Shown here in pieces: positions 28,360 to 37,553 of a stretch of DNA of 64,000 nt. Below the pieces are notes generated by a model. The model was not told the origin of the DNA and ran no database searches. It saw only the letters and a program-made list of their open reading frames with translations. This DNA is from Roseovarius sp. MMSF_3350. Lineage in GTDB: Bacteria > Pseudomonadota > Alphaproteobacteria > Rhodobacterales > Rhodobacteraceae. The translations under genes and the position numbers were made by a program. The stretch spans positions 216,687-280,686 of the forward strand of contig NZ_JASHIZ010000003.1 in the NCBI RefSeq assembly GCF_030733425.1, given 5' to 3'. Position 1 is the stretch's first letter; each line of letters begins with the position of its first letter.

Positions 28360-30474
28360 CTATTTCTCCGTCAGCTTCAGCTCGATGCGCCGGTTCTGCG
28401 CTCGCGCCTCGGGCGTGTCGGCGGGATTGATCGGCTGGTACTGCCCGAACCCATTGGCCGACAACCGTTCCGGCGGCAGACCAAGGAAATCGACAAGATA
28501 ACGCACCACGGACAGGGCCCGCTGCTGGCTTAGCTCCCAGTTATCCTCGAACTGCGCCCCCGCGCGCACCGGCACGTTGTCGGTATGCCCGTCCACCTGG
28601 ATCACCCAGTCGATATCCTCGGGAATATTCTCGGCCACCGTGCGCAGGATGTCGGCCACCTTGGCCAGTTCTCCTTCGCCCGCGTCCGACAGACGCGCTT
28701 CACCTTGCGCGAACAGCACCTCGGACGAGAACACGAAGCGGTCGCCCACGATCCGAACGCCTTCCTGCTCTTCAAGCAACTGTCGCAACCGGCCAAAGAA
28801 CTCCGACCGGAACTTCTCCAGATCCGCACGCTCCGCTTCCAGCCGCTTGCGCTCGGCTTCCTCCAGCTCGCGCCGTCGCCGTTCCTCGGCCGCCACCCGC
28901 GCCAGCGCGGTGTTCAGCTCGTTGCCCAGCGATTGCAGCTGCACCTCCGTCGCCGCCTCGCGGGCCTTGGCATCGTCCAGAAGCGCCTGCAACTGCCCCA
29001 GCTGTTCGCGCAGCGCCCGCACCTGCTGGTTCAAGAGCGCCTCCTCCTGCTGCGCCTCGTCCGCCAGCGCGCGCTGCCGGTCCAGCTCGGCCTGCACCTG
29101 CCCCAGCATCGCCGCGCGCTGCTCGGCTTCCGTCAGCCGCGCCTCGGCCTCCTCTTCGGCGGCCAGCTTTGCGGCCAGGGCGGCGGCCAGCTGTGCGCGC
29201 ACATCCTCCGCCGACATGGCCTCGGCCGTGGCCGCTTCGTTCGCCGCCATCAACGACGCGATCCGCTTGTCCCGGGCCTGCACATCCGCCTCAAGCGCCT
29301 CGATCTGCCGCCGCAAATCCGCGATCAGGTCGGCATTCTCGACCGCCTCGTTCTCGGCGGCGGTCTTCGCGGCCAGCGCCTCGGCCAGCCGTTCCTCCAG
29401 GCTCGCCGCCGTTTCCGCCACCTGCCCGCTGTCTTCCTGCAATGCGGCCAGTTCCGCCTCGGTCTCGCTCAGGCGAACCTGCAATTCTTCCGCCCGCACC
29501 GCCTCGGTCTCCACGTCGGCCAGCGCCTGCGCCAGTTCCGCCTCCAGCGCGCTCAGCTCCGAGCGGCGCACCTCGCGCCCGCTCTCGGCCTCTTCCAGCG
29601 CCGCCTCGGCCTCCTGCTGCGCCATCAGCGCCGCCGCCAGCCGCACGTCGAGGTCCTCCTGGGCGTCCTCCGCCGCGGCCAGCATGGCCAGCGTCTCCTC
29701 GGCGCGCCGGCGCTGTTCCTCCAGCGCCAGCGTCATCGCGGTCAGTTCCGCATCGGCATCTTCCAACCGGTCGCGCAGCGCCTCCGCTGCCGCCGCCTCG
29801 GCCAGCCGCGCCTTCTCCTCGTCCGACAATTGCGCCTGCAAATCCTCGACCTGAGCCGTCAGTTCCGCCTGCGCCGCCGCGTCCTCCTCGGCCTCGCTGC
29901 GCAGATCGGCAATCATCGCCTCCAGCGCATCGGCCTGCGCCGCCGCCAGCCGCGCCGCTTCTTCCTGTGCATCGATCTCGTCGCGCAGCCCCGCCAGCGC
30001 CAGTTGCAACCGCTCCTGCTCGCTCAGCAGTTCCTCGCGCTGGCCTTCGAGGTCGGCAATCGTCCCAAGATTCTCGTCGCGCTGCGCCAGCAGCCCCGCC
30101 ACCTGCTCCTCGAAACTGGCGATCCGCGCCTCCGCCTCGGCGATCTGAGTTTCCTGCGCCGCGATCAGCGCCGCCTGCTGCTCCTGCCGCTCGCGCGCAT
30201 CGCCCAGCGTCGCGGTCAGCGCGCCCACCCGTTCGGTCAACGTGGCGTTGCGGTCCTGTTCCAGCCCCAGCGCCCGGCTCAATGCGGCCACCTCGTTCGA
30301 CAACTCGTCCAGCCGGCTTTCCTGTCCGCTGATCGTCTCGCGCAGCACGAACTGCACCACCATGAAGATGGTCAGCACGAACATCAGCACCAAGAGAAGG
30401 CCCGTCATCGCATCCACGAACCCAGGCCAGATCGAGGCCTGGAACCGTGCGCCGGTGCGCCGTGACAGGGCCAT
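28360..30474 (-). CDS. MotB/OmpA-like protein with a very long coiled coil
   Basis: A 704-residue inner-membrane protein. Its N-terminus (IWPGFVDAMTGLLLVLMFVL) holds one membrane helix preceded by Asp21, the place of the proton-carrying Asp in MotB. About 500 residues (50-560) are almost purely Ala/Glu/Leu/Arg/Gln coiled coil. The C-terminus (about 570-704) is an OmpA-like peptidoglycan-binding domain with VDGHTDNVPV and AQNRRIELKL. Three bases separate it from the MotA/ExbB-like gene upstream, so together they look like a proton-driven channel and stalk. If straight, the coil would be about 75 nm (500 residues x 0.15 nm), far wider than a periplasm, so it must fold back or be interrupted. 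Substrate and role are unknown. Confidence 0.85.
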   Translation of the reverse strand: MALSRRTGARFQASIWPGFVDAMTGLLLVLMFVLTIFMVVQFVLRETISGQESRLDELSNEVAALSRALGLEQDRNATLTERVGALTATLGDARERQEQQAALIAAQETQIAEAEARIASFEEQVAGLLAQRDENLGTIADLEGQREELLSEQERLQLALAGLRDEIDAQEEAARLAAAQADALEAMIADLRSEAEEDAAAQAELTAQVEDLQAQLSDEEKARLAEAAAAEALRDRLEDADAELTAMTLALEEQRRRAEETLAMLAAAEDAQEDLDVRLAAALMAQQEAEAALEEAESGREVRRSELSALEAELAQALADVETEAVRAEELQVRLSETEAELAALQEDSGQVAETAASLEERLAEALAAKTAAENEAVENADLIADLRRQIEALEADVQARDKRIASLMAANEAATAEAMSAEDVRAQLAAALAAKLAAEEEAEARLTEAEQRAAMLGQVQAELDRQRALADEAQQEEALLNQQVRALREQLGQLQALLDDAKAREAATEVQLQSLGNELNTALARVAAEERRRRELEEAERKRLEAERADLEKFRSEFFGRLRQLLEEQEGVRIVGDRFVFSSEVLFAQGEARLSDAGEGELAKVADILRTVAENIPEDIDWVIQVDGHTDNVPVRAGAQFEDNWELSQQRALSVVRYLVDFLGLPPERLSANGFGQYQPINPADTPEARAQNRRIELKLTEK

Positions 30475-30477
30475 CGC

Positions 30478-31701
30478 CTAGCTCCCCTGCTCCCGCTCGG
30501 GCCGGCGCAACGCCCGCAGCGAGGTATCGCCCCGCCCGTGGCTGGACGCCAGCTGCCCGATCGCCCGCGACAGCGCGTTCAGATCGGTGCGCAGCTCGCT
30601 CATGCTTTCCTGCCGCCCGGCGCTGATCTCCTCCAGGATGCGCAGCATCTGCACGTCGATCGACCGCAGCCGCATCCTGCTTTCCGCGTCGATCCCGCCA
30701 CTCTCGCCCTCGTGGCTCGCCATCTGCCGGATCAGCTCTTCCTGCCCGTCCGCCACGCGCGTCAGCGCGTCGTGCAAGGGCGCGGTGTCGGTCAGCCGCT
30801 CGGTCAGCTTTTCCATCGAGTCGGCCAGCAGGCCCAGCTTTTCGTCCACCATCGCGCGGCTCACATCGGATTGCGTCAGCATCAGCTGCAGGCTCTCCAT
30901 CTGCTCGCCCATGTGGTCGACGACGCTCGCCATAACCCCGGCCTCGCTGCCGGTCTCTCCGTCGCCCGAGGCAAGACCCACGCGCGTGATCGTCGACATC
31001 CACTCTTCCAGCTCGCGGTAGAACCGGTTCTGCCCGTGTCCCGCGAACAGCTCCAAAAGGCCCACCACCAGCGACCCGGCCAGGCCCAGAAGCGAGCTGG
31101 CAAAGGCCACGCCCATCCCGCCCAGCTGGGATTCCAGCCCGGTCATCAGGCGGTTGAATACGTCCACGCCTTCCTCGCCCTCCTGCGGGGCCAGGCTGCG
31201 GATCGTGTCCACCACCGCCGGCACCGTCGTGGCCAGGCCATAGAACGTCCCCAGAAGTCCTAGGAAAATCAACATGCTGGTGATATAGCGCGTGATTTCC
31301 CGCGCCTCGTCGATCCGCTGGGCCACCGAGTCCAGGATCGACCGGGCCGAGCCCGAGGCGATCTTCATCCGCTTGCCGCGCTGTTTCAGCAAGGTCGCCA
31401 AAGGCGCCAGCAGTTGCGGCGCCTTGATCTCTTCGCTGCCAGGGCGTTCACCCACGAACCCCTCGATCCAGCGCACCGAGCCGATCAGCTGGTACATCTG
31501 CCAGAAACAGGCCACCACGCCGATGACAAAGACGAACAGGATGAACCCGTTCAGGTACGGGTTCGCCTGGAACACCGGCAACACCCGCGGCAGCGCAAAG
31601 AACGCGCCTAGCCCCGTCAGGGCCAGCACGATCAGCATTAGCGTGATCTGCCTTACGGGGTGTGAAAAGTTCGGCTCGACCTCACGGTCCGGCTGGTCCA
31701 T
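30478..31701 (-). CDS. MotA/TolQ/ExbB-like proton-channel subunit
   Basis: A 407-residue inner-membrane protein. Membrane helices lie near residues 18-40, 48-70, 138-160 and 195-218. The third and fourth hold the ExbB/TolQ-like sequences FLGLLGTFYGLATTVPAV and GMGVAFASSLLGLAGSLVVG. A cytoplasmic tail of about 190 residues is rich in helix-forming and charged residues. The neighbour downstream is a MotB-like OmpA protein, so the pair probably forms an ion-driven complex. No TonB, TolA or flagellar gene is nearby. Such pairs are known in alphaproteobacterial genomes, but I know of no assigned function. Confidence 0.85.
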   Translation of the reverse strand: MDQPDREVEPNFSHPVRQITLMLIVLALTGLGAFFALPRVLPVFQANPYLNGFILFVFVIGVVACFWQMYQLIGSVRWIEGFVGERPGSEEIKAPQLLAPLATLLKQRGKRMKIASGSARSILDSVAQRIDEAREITRYITSMLIFLGLLGTFYGLATTVPAVVDTIRSLAPQEGEEGVDVFNRLMTGLESQLGGMGVAFASSLLGLAGSLVVGLLELFAGHGQNRFYRELEEWMSTITRVGLASGDGETGSEAGVMASVVDHMGEQMESLQLMLTQSDVSRAMVDEKLGLLADSMEKLTERLTDTAPLHDALTRVADGQEELIRQMASHEGESGGIDAESRMRLRSIDVQMLRILEEISAGRQESMSELRTDLNALSRAIGQLASSHGRGDTSLRALRRPEREQGS

Positions 31702-31806
31702 CTGGACGGCTCCCGGCGCGGTTATTGTTTGGCGACACCCTACGCGTTAACCACTGTGAAGCCAAGGTTTTAAAGCATTTCCGCCGCGTCCGCCCCGTGC
31801 GCCCGC

Positions 31807-32337
31807 TCAAATCCCGATCCCCTTCACCCGACGCACCAGCCAGTCCAGTTCGGGGTCGTGAATCCCAAGCTCCTCCAGGTGCGCGACGGTCTGGAAAAGA
31901 TATTCGTGGTTAGGCCCCCGGCCGCCGTGCGCGCGCGCGATGATCCGCGCCTGTTCCTCCAGGTCCAGCCCGCCGCAATACTGCACGTGATCGGCGTCGA
32001 TCACATAGGTCAGCGCCCGCACCTGCCGCCCGTCGCGCAGCATGATGTCCAGCTCTTTTTCCAGATAGGCCGCCGACACCAGTTCCCGCTCGCGCAGGTA
32101 GGCCAGCACCTTGTCCTCCTCGTCCTCGTGCACCGCCAGCGCCACGCCCCGGCACAGCGCATCGGGGCTTTCGTCCAGCGCCAGCACAAGGCCGGGGTTC
32201 TCCTCGGTTCCGCGATGATGGATCGAGCGCATGCAGAAACTGCGGTGATAGCCCGGCAAGGCCGCCAGCACCCGCTGAACGGGGGTAAAGCCGGGGTTCC
32301 AAACCAGCGACCCATAGCCGAACACCCACATCGTCAT
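31807..32337 (-). CDS. chaC: gamma-glutamylcyclotransferase, ChaC type
   Basis: A 176-residue ChaC-family enzyme, expected to cut glutathione to 5-oxoproline and Cys-Gly in the cytosol. The N-terminal VFGYGSLVWNPGF is the family's substrate-binding loop. Other marks are YHRSFCMRS, HHRGTEENPGLVLAL and the region YLRERELVSAAYLEKEL, which holds the catalytic Glu. The C-terminal GPNHEYLFQTVAHLEELGI is also typical. It is the last gene on this strand before the divergent DUF2125 gene. Confidence 0.9.
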   Translation of the reverse strand: MTMWVFGYGSLVWNPGFTPVQRVLAALPGYHRSFCMRSIHHRGTEENPGLVLALDESPDALCRGVALAVHEDEEDKVLAYLRERELVSAAYLEKELDIMLRDGRQVRALTYVIDADHVQYCGGLDLEEQARIIARAHGGRGPNHEYLFQTVAHLEELGIHDPELDWLVRRVKGIGI

Positions 32338-32419
32338 TTTTCGCTCCTTGCGCTTTCCCCTGCCCCCTAATCACTTTAGATACCACTCGGCAAGGGCTCG
32401 AAAGAAGGCGGGTAGGCAG

Positions 32420-33424
32420 ATGCGCGGCATGTTGATCCTGATCGTGGTGGCGGCCCTGGCGTGGTCCGTCTACTGGGCCGTGGGCTCCACCGGCGCCACC
32501 AAGGCGTTCGAGGCGTGGTTCGAGGGCCGCCGCGCCGATGGCTGGGTCGCGGATTATTCCGACCTGTCGACACAGGGCTTTCCCAACCGCTTCGACACCA
32601 CCTTCACCGACGTCAGCCTCGCCGACCCCGACACCGGCCTGGCGTGGGAAGCGCCGTTCTTCCAGGTCTTCGCGCTCAGCTACAAGCCCAATCACATCAT
32701 CGCCGTCTGGCCAGACGTGCAGCTTATCGCCACGCCCCAGGCCAAGTACGATGTCACCAGTACCGACATGCGCGCCAGCCTCGTCACCCGCGCCGCGCCC
32801 GGCCTGCCGCTCGAGCGCCTGACCCTCACCGCCGAGGATCTCGCGGTCCAGCCCATCACCACCGTACAGCCGACCACCGCCGACAGCCTGCGGCTCGCCG
32901 CCGAACGCACCACCGCCTCCGACAGCAGCTATCGCCTCGGCCTCACCGCCGACGGCTTCGCGCCCGCCCTCGACTGGCGGGTCAAGGTCGATCCCGGCGA
33001 TACCCTGCCCGACACGCTCGAGGCGTTGTCTCTGGACATGACCGTGGATTTCGACAAGCCCTGGGACCTCTCGGCGATCGAAGAGGCCCGTCCCCAGCCC
33101 CGCCGCATCGACCTCAAGCTGGCCGAGGCCCGCTGGGGCCGGCTGGAACTGCAGGCCGCGGGCGAGGTCACGGTCGACGCGGCCGGCATCCCCACCGGTG
33201 AGATCACCGTCAAGGCCCGCAACTGGCGCGACATCCTGCGCCTCGCCGTGGACAGCGGCGCGCTGCCGCAGGGCCTTGCCAGCACGCTCGAAGATGGATT
33301 GGCGCTGGTGTCGCAGATGGCCGGCAATTCCAGGACGCTCGACATTCCGCTGGGTCTGCGCGACGGCCGGGTGCTCTTGGGTCCCGTTCCGCTCGGCCCG
33401 GCCCCCGTCCTGCGCCTCCGCTAG
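32420..33424 (+). CDS. DUF2125 domain protein, membrane-anchored
   Basis: A 334-residue protein with one N-terminal hydrophobic anchor (MRGMLILIVVAALAWSVYWAVG). The rest is a beta-rich domain (DYSDLSTQGFPNRFDTTFTDV and repeated strands to about residue 330), as in DUF2125. The domain probably faces the periplasm. Function unknown. I start at the ATG next to the hydrophobic segment, not 24 codons earlier where residues are His/Arg-rich. A weak hairpin (CTCCGGA/TCCGGAG, 33446-33468) follows. Confidence 0.82.
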   Translation: MRGMLILIVVAALAWSVYWAVGSTGATKAFEAWFEGRRADGWVADYSDLSTQGFPNRFDTTFTDVSLADPDTGLAWEAPFFQVFALSYKPNHIIAVWPDVQLIATPQAKYDVTSTDMRASLVTRAAPGLPLERLTLTAEDLAVQPITTVQPTTADSLRLAAERTTASDSSYRLGLTADGFAPALDWRVKVDPGDTLPDTLEALSLDMTVDFDKPWDLSAIEEARPQPRRIDLKLAEARWGRLELQAAGEVTVDAAGIPTGEITVKARNWRDILRLAVDSGALPQGLASTLEDGLALVSQMAGNSRTLDIPLGLRDGRVLLGPVPLGPAPVLRLR

Positions 33425-33674
33425 GCTTCAAGGTTTGTTACAAGACTCCGGAGCCCGACAGTCCGGAGCCCCGAAAACACCCTTGGGGATGTCCGGGAAA
33501 TGCTCACAAGGGCCCGCCGTCGCCGGGGTGCCGCGAACCCGTTCAGGCACATCATCTCGACCGTGCAAGGAACTCATACCGTCACGACACGTTTTTCCCC
33601 CGGGACGTCAATATCGGAGGAGTGACACAACATCCGTCCTCCCGACCGTTTGAATAAACGAAAGGAGACACAAG

Positions 33675-34550
33675 ATGAAAACCCTGACGACAACAATGCT
33701 GACATCCGCCGCGCTTGCCACGGCGGCCCCCGCACTGGCTCAACAGAGCGATGCGGAAACCGACATGCCCGCCTTCTGCGAAACCGCCTTCATGCCGGCC
33801 GACCAGAACAAGGACGGCTTCATGAGCGAGCAGGAGATCAACGAGGCACGCGATGCCGAATTCGCCGCCCTCGACCTCAACAAGGACGGCTCCGTGGACC
33901 GTGAAGAGATGGTCAACTGCATCGGCAACGCGCAGGACAAGCAGCAAGCCGCGATGGACACGTCGCAGACTGACGGCGAGTCGCGTGATTGGGCCGAACT
34001 CGACACCGGCGGCCAATCGGAAATGTCTGTCGAGGAATGGCAGAACATGACCAACAAGATCTGGAAAAGCGACGACTCCGACATGAAATCGGCCGTCTCT
34101 GAAGACACGGACGATGCAGAGCGCTTTGCCAAAACCGCCGTTGATCGGTTCCAGATGTACGACGGAAACGGCGACGGGGTCATCACCCAGGCAGAATACG
34201 AGGGTGAAGTCGACAAGGACTGGAGCCAGAAGGCGATGGAAAAACGTTTCGACGCCATGGACTCCGATGATTCCGGCGCACTGTCGCCCGCAGAGTATCG
34301 CGGTGCCGGCACAACCGCGCTGGACATGAACGCCGACACGTCGGACAGCAAAAACATGAGCAGCGACAGTGCCGATGCGTCCGATAGCACGGATATGAGC
34401 AGCGACAGCGCCGATGCATCCGATAGCATGGACAGCAGCAGCGACAGCGCCGATGCGTCCGATACCAGCGACACGACCGCAACCGAGACGCAGAGCGCAA
34501 GCGACGCGAACACCATTCCCGTCGTGGTCTACTACTACTCGCTCGTGTAA
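33675..34550 (+). CDS. secreted EF-hand protein with Ser-Asp-rich tail
   Basis: A 291-residue protein with a signal peptide (1-22, cut after ALAQ). Four EF-hand loops are visible: D43-E54 (DQNKDGFMSEQE), D67-E78 (DLNKDGSVDREE), D163-E174 (DGNGDGVITQAE) and D196-E207 (DSDDSGALSPAE), so it should bind calcium outside the cytoplasm. Residues 222-266 are a threefold repeat rich in Ser, Asp and Ala. It ends with a short hydrophobic IPVVVYYYSLV. The ribosome-binding site is AAAGGAG and the gene is single, ended by a strong terminator. Role unknown; a calcium-dependent structural or adhesion role is a guess. Confidence 0.85.
   Translation: MKTLTTTMLTSAALATAAPALAQQSDAETDMPAFCETAFMPADQNKDGFMSEQEINEARDAEFAALDLNKDGSVDREEMVNCIGNAQDKQQAAMDTSQTDGESRDWAELDTGGQSEMSVEEWQNMTNKIWKSDDSDMKSAVSEDTDDAERFAKTAVDRFQMYDGNGDGVITQAEYEGEVDKDWSQKAMEKRFDAMDSDDSGALSPAEYRGAGTTALDMNADTSDSKNMSSDSADASDSTDMSSDSADASDSMDSSSDSADASDTSDTTATETQSASDANTIPVVVYYYSLV
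34338..34472 (+). repeat. in-gene tandem repeat coding for Ser-Asp-Ala units
   Basis: Three imperfect copies of a unit encoding S-D-S-x-x-M-S-S-D-S-A-D-A (third copy M-D-S-S-S-D-S-A-D-A), about 48 bases each, differing by only a few bases. Copy-number change by slippage or recombination is possible. It lies in the C-terminal part of the EF-hand gene. Confidence 0.75.
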
Positions 34551-34587
34551 GCTGACGCGCATCTAGGATCAGCAAGACCTCGAAAAG

Positions 34588-34622
34588 AGAGCGCCGGACC
34601 TCGCCGTCCGGCGCTCTTTCTG
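34588..34622 (+). terminator. Rho-independent terminator of the EF-hand gene
   Basis: Perfect 12-bp arms AGAGCGCCGGAC (34588-34599) and GTCCGGCGCTCT (34606-34617), a six-base loop and the tail TTTCTGTT. It starts 37 bases after the stop codon. Confidence 0.88.
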
Positions 34623-34793
34623 TTGCGCGACGTCGTGCGCGCGCAGAGTCGTGTGATCCGGGAACGGCAATCTCCCGCCGGGGGCCATGCGACATCGTTG
34701 GCGCCGACTTGCTCTGCACCCGCGCGGGTCTAGTTCAAGTTTATTAAGACGCGCCCACCGGCGCGCCAGTACCAGTAGGCGTAGGAGGTTCGC

Positions 34794-35063
34794 ATGTGGC
34801 GAATTGTTACGTTTTGCTCCACCGCTATCGTGCTTTCCGCGGCGGCCATGGCCGACGACACGGGCACTGACGACAACCGCTCGGTCACATCAGACATGCC
34901 GCAACTCAACACCGCCGGCTTTCTCTTCGACGACGCACTTACCGAAGACGGCAATACGGACAGCGACGAAGAGGACGATAGCGACGACGGCGATAGCGAC
35001 GAAGACCGCAAGACGTCAGACGAAGACCCTGCAGAGGATGAAGACGAAGAGGACGACGGCTGA
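34794..35063 (+). CDS. small secreted, extremely acidic protein
   Basis: An 89-residue protein with a signal peptide (MWRIVTFCSTAIVLSAAAMA). From about residue 50 on it is nearly all Asp, Glu, Ser and Thr (for example DSDEEDDSDDGDSDED). The ribosome-binding site TAGGAGG lies six to nine bases before the ATG, which supports translation. I do not recognise the family. The acid tail and closeness to the EF-hand gene suggest a role in binding calcium or another cation outside the cytoplasm, but this is inference. It converges with trpB 34 bases away. Confidence 0.65.
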   Translation: MWRIVTFCSTAIVLSAAAMADDTGTDDNRSVTSDMPQLNTAGFLFDDALTEDGNTDSDEEDDSDDGDSDEDRKTSDEDPAEDEDEEDDG

Positions 35064-35097
35064 TCATCCTCTCGCCTGATCCGGACACGCAGCGACG

Positions 35098-36327
35098 TCA
35101 GTCGCCCTCGCCCATCTCGAACCCGAGGTGCCGCGCCACGGTAAAGATGTCCTTGTCGCCCCGCCCGCACATGTTCATGCACAGGATGTGATCTTTGGGC
35201 AGGTCCGGCGCGATCTTCATCACATGGGCCAGCGCGTGGCACGGCTCCAGCGCCGGGATGATCCCTTCCGCCTCGCAGCACAGCTTGAACGCTTCCAGCG
35301 CTTCCTTGTCGGTGATCGACACGTATTTCGCGCGCCCGATCTCGTGCAACCAGGAATGCTCGGGCCCGATGCCCGGATAATCGAGGCCCGCGGAAATCGA
35401 ATACCCTTCCAGGATCTGCCCGTCATCGTCCTGCAGCAGGTAGGTCCGGTTGCCATGCAGGACGCCGGGGCGGCCGCCGGTCAGCGACGCGCAATGTTCC
35501 ATCTTCTCGTTCACGCCCTTGCCACCGGCCTCGACGCCGATGATGTTCACGTCCTTGTCGTCGAGGAACGGATAAAACAGCCCCATCGCGTTCGACCCGC
35601 CGCCGATGGCCGCGATGATCGTGTCGGGCAGGCGGCCCTCGGCCTCCTGCATCTGTTCGCGGGCTTCCTTGCCGATGATCGACTGGAAATCGCGCACCAT
35701 CGCAGGATAGGGATGCGGCCCGGCCACCGTGCCGATGCAGTAGAACGTGTCGCGCACGTTGGTGACCCAGTCGCGCAGCGCGTCGTTCATCGCGTCCTTC
35801 AGCGTGCCGCGCCCGCTGGTCACCGGGATCACCTCGGCGCCCAAGAGCTTCATGCGGAATACGTTGGGCCGCTGACGCTCGACGTCATGCGCGCCCATGT
35901 AGACCACGCATTTCAGCCCGAACTTGGCACAGACCGTCGCCGTCGCCACGCCGTGCTGCCCCGCGCCGGTCTCGGCGATGATGCGCGTCTTGCCCATGCG
36001 CCGCGCCAGCAAGATCTGCCCCAGCACGTTGTTGATCTTGTGCGCGCCGGTGTGGTTCAACTCGTCGCGCTTCATATAGATCTTGGCGCCGCCCAGCCGC
36101 TCGGTCAGCCCTTCGGCATGGTACATCGGGCTCGGCCGCCCGACGTAGTGCTTCCACAGGAAATGCATCTCGTCCCAGAAACTCTGGTCGGTCTTGGCGT
36201 TCTCGTACTGCTCTTCCAGTTCCAGGATCAGCGGCATCAGCGTCTCGGACACGAAGCGCCCGCCGAATTCTCCGAAACGCCCCTTTTCGTCGGGGCCGGT
36301 CATGAAGGAGTTGAAGAGATCGTTCAT
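35098..36327 (-). CDS. trpB: tryptophan synthase beta chain
   Basis: A 409-residue TrpB that condenses indole and serine to tryptophan. Marks are [18 protein letters not shown] (PLP lysine in HKIN), [28 protein letters not shown] (phosphate-binding) and [17 protein letters not shown] start at the third Met codon because AGGG lies nine bases upstream of it; the first two ATGs directly abut that site. trpA is not adjacent here. Upstream on this strand are a methyltransferase, a GNAT and trpF, so this is a trp cluster interrupted by two unrelated genes. Confidence 0.97.
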   Translation of the reverse strand: MNDLFNSFMTGPDEKGRFGEFGGRFVSETLMPLILELEEQYENAKTDQSFWDEMHFLWKHYVGRPSPMYHAEGLTERLGGAKIYMKRDELNHTGAHKINNVLGQILLARRMGKTRIIAETGAGQHGVATATVCAKFGLKCVVYMGAHDVERQRPNVFRMKLLGAEVIPVTSGRGTLKDAMNDALRDWVTNVRDTFYCIGTVAGPHPYPAMVRDFQSIIGKEAREQMQEAEGRLPDTIIAAIGGGSNAMGLFYPFLDDKDVNIIGVEAGGKGVNEKMEHCASLTGGRPGVLHGNRTYLLQDDDGQILEGYSISAGLDYPGIGPEHSWLHEIGRAKYVSITDKEALEAFKLCCEAEGIIPALEPCHALAHVMKIAPDLPKDHILCMNMCGRGDKDIFTVARHLGFEMGEGD

Positions 36328-36407
36328 GGTCATCATCCCTGTTTGCTAGAGCCTCAATAGGCCACGGGCCCGCCGGTTTCCAGAGCAATCCACTGCGACG
36401 AAGCGCC

Positions 36408-36429
36408 AGAATATTCGTACGAATATTCT
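36408..36429. repeat. 22-nt perfect palindrome with ATTCGTACGAAT core
   Basis: A perfectly symmetrical 22-base palindrome between trpB and the methyltransferase gene, seven bases after the latter's stop, flanked by GCGCC and CGGGCGC. Two more with the same core lie at 45554 and 45583. A stem of this kind is unlikely by chance in GC-rich DNA. Confidence 0.75.
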
Positions 36430-36436
36430 CGGGCGC

Positions 36437-37060
36437 TCACCTCACTCGCACGACATAGCCGGTGCTAAGCAGCTCCGGCTCGGCCAACAGGAAAGGCCGG
36501 AAGGGTGGCGTGGTATGGATCACCTCCCACGCACCGGACGCGGCCAGCTTGTCCAGAACCGGCGGAAATCCCTGCTCTTCCCAAGTCGCGTCCAAGAGGT
36601 TGAACACCCCGATACCGCCGTGCCGCGTCACCCGCGCCAGGTGTTCCAGTGTGGCAGGCGGCGCATGGCCCGGCCCGAACGCCCCGACACAGACGAACCC
36701 CGCAAAGGCGCCGTCGTCAAACGGCAACCCGACGCCGGTATCGGCCTCTTCCAGCCGCTCGTAGGCCCCGGTCTGCTGAGCAAATTTCAGCATGTCCGGC
36801 GACAGATCGCAGCCCACGATCCGGTCATATCCCATCAGCCGCAGCGTCTCGCCCACCAGCCCGGTGCCACAGCACGCGTCCAACACCGGCGCATCCGCGT
36901 CCCCCAGGTATCGCCCCAGCAGGCCGGCCCCCAGAGCGGGCAGTCGAAACCCCTTGCTCAGGCAGTCCGCGTCATAGGAGGTCGACCACTTGTCATAGAT
37001 CGCCTTCGATTCGTCCGGGCTCTTCGCCCCGTAAACGTCATCCAGATCCTGCGTATCCAT
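36437..37060 (-). CDS. class I SAM-dependent methyltransferase
   Basis: A 207-residue protein. Motif I reads PVLDACCGTGLVGETL, followed by RIVGCDLSPDMLKFA (acidic residue of motif I-post) and VTRHGGIGVFNL. The N-terminal stretch DDVYGAKSPDESKAIYDKWSTSYD is typical of UbiE/Methyltransf_11-like small-molecule methylases. The substrate is unknown. I begin at MDTQDLDDV because GGAGGTG lies just before it; 38 residues upstream in frame are unlike a methylase. It stands between GNAT and trpB genes. Confidence 0.85.
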   Translation of the reverse strand: MDTQDLDDVYGAKSPDESKAIYDKWSTSYDADCLSKGFRLPALGAGLLGRYLGDADAPVLDACCGTGLVGETLRLMGYDRIVGCDLSPDMLKFAQQTGAYERLEEADTGVGLPFDDGAFAGFVCVGAFGPGHAPPATLEHLARVTRHGGIGVFNLLDATWEEQGFPPVLDKLAASGAWEVIHTTPPFRPFLLAEPELLSTGYVVRVR

Positions 37061-37103
37061 TGGCACCTCCTTTGCCCCAGCTTGGGCAAAGTGGCGCGAT
37101 GCG

Positions 37104-37553
37104 TCAATCGAGTGCCAGCTTGAAACCGGTATGCGACGCGACAAAGCCGATGCGCTCGTAGAACCGCCTGGCATCTTCCCGGTCCACGTTCATCGTTAGC
37201 TGCACCAGCGTGCAGCCCGCCGCCCTCGCCCGCGCCTTGACGTCGTCGAACATCGCCTCGCCCACGCCTTGCCCGCGCAGGTGCCCCGCCACGCGCACGC
37301 TCTCCACCTGCGCCCTTCGCGCGGCGCGCAACGACAGACCGCTGATAAAGGTGATCTGGTAGGTGGCGACAATCCGGCCCGCGGCATCTTCGCCCACGAT
37401 AAGATGGTTGCTGCCCTCGTCCTGCATCCGCGCAAAGGCCGCCTGGTAAAGCGCCGGGTCGGCCCCTTCACGCCCCTGCCCCAGCATGTCATCTGTCAGC
37501 AGTTCCACCACGCCGGCCACATCCGCCGCGACCGCCTCACGAAACCGGATCAT
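37104..37553 (-). CDS. GNAT family N-acetyltransferase
   Basis: A 149-residue acetyltransferase. Motif A with the acetyl-CoA loop is visible as [23 protein letters not shown], preceded by [12 protein letters not shown] and followed by [22 protein letters not shown] (motif B). The acceptor is unknown. The start overlaps the trpF stop by four bases (ATGA), so the two genes are probably translated together. Confidence 0.9.
   Translation of the reverse strand: MIRFREAVAADVAGVVELLTDDMLGQGREGADPALYQAAFARMQDEGSNHLIVGEDAAGRIVATYQITFISGLSLRAARRAQVESVRVAGHLRGQGVGEAMFDDVKARARAAGCTLVQLTMNVDREDARRFYERIGFVASHTGFKLALD

Noticed and set aside
28585..30465. 626-codon open frame on the plus strand opposite the coiled-coil gene
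   Set aside because: It is Arg/Leu/Gln-rich and repeats the low complexity of the opposite coiled coil; no ribosome-binding site or known domain.
28360..31701. Zorya-like defence system (ZorA/ZorB)
   Set aside because: The channel and OmpA-like pair is similar in layout, but there is no ZorC, ZorD or other nuclease/helicase nearby, and the neighbours are housekeeping genes (ChaC, DUF2125).
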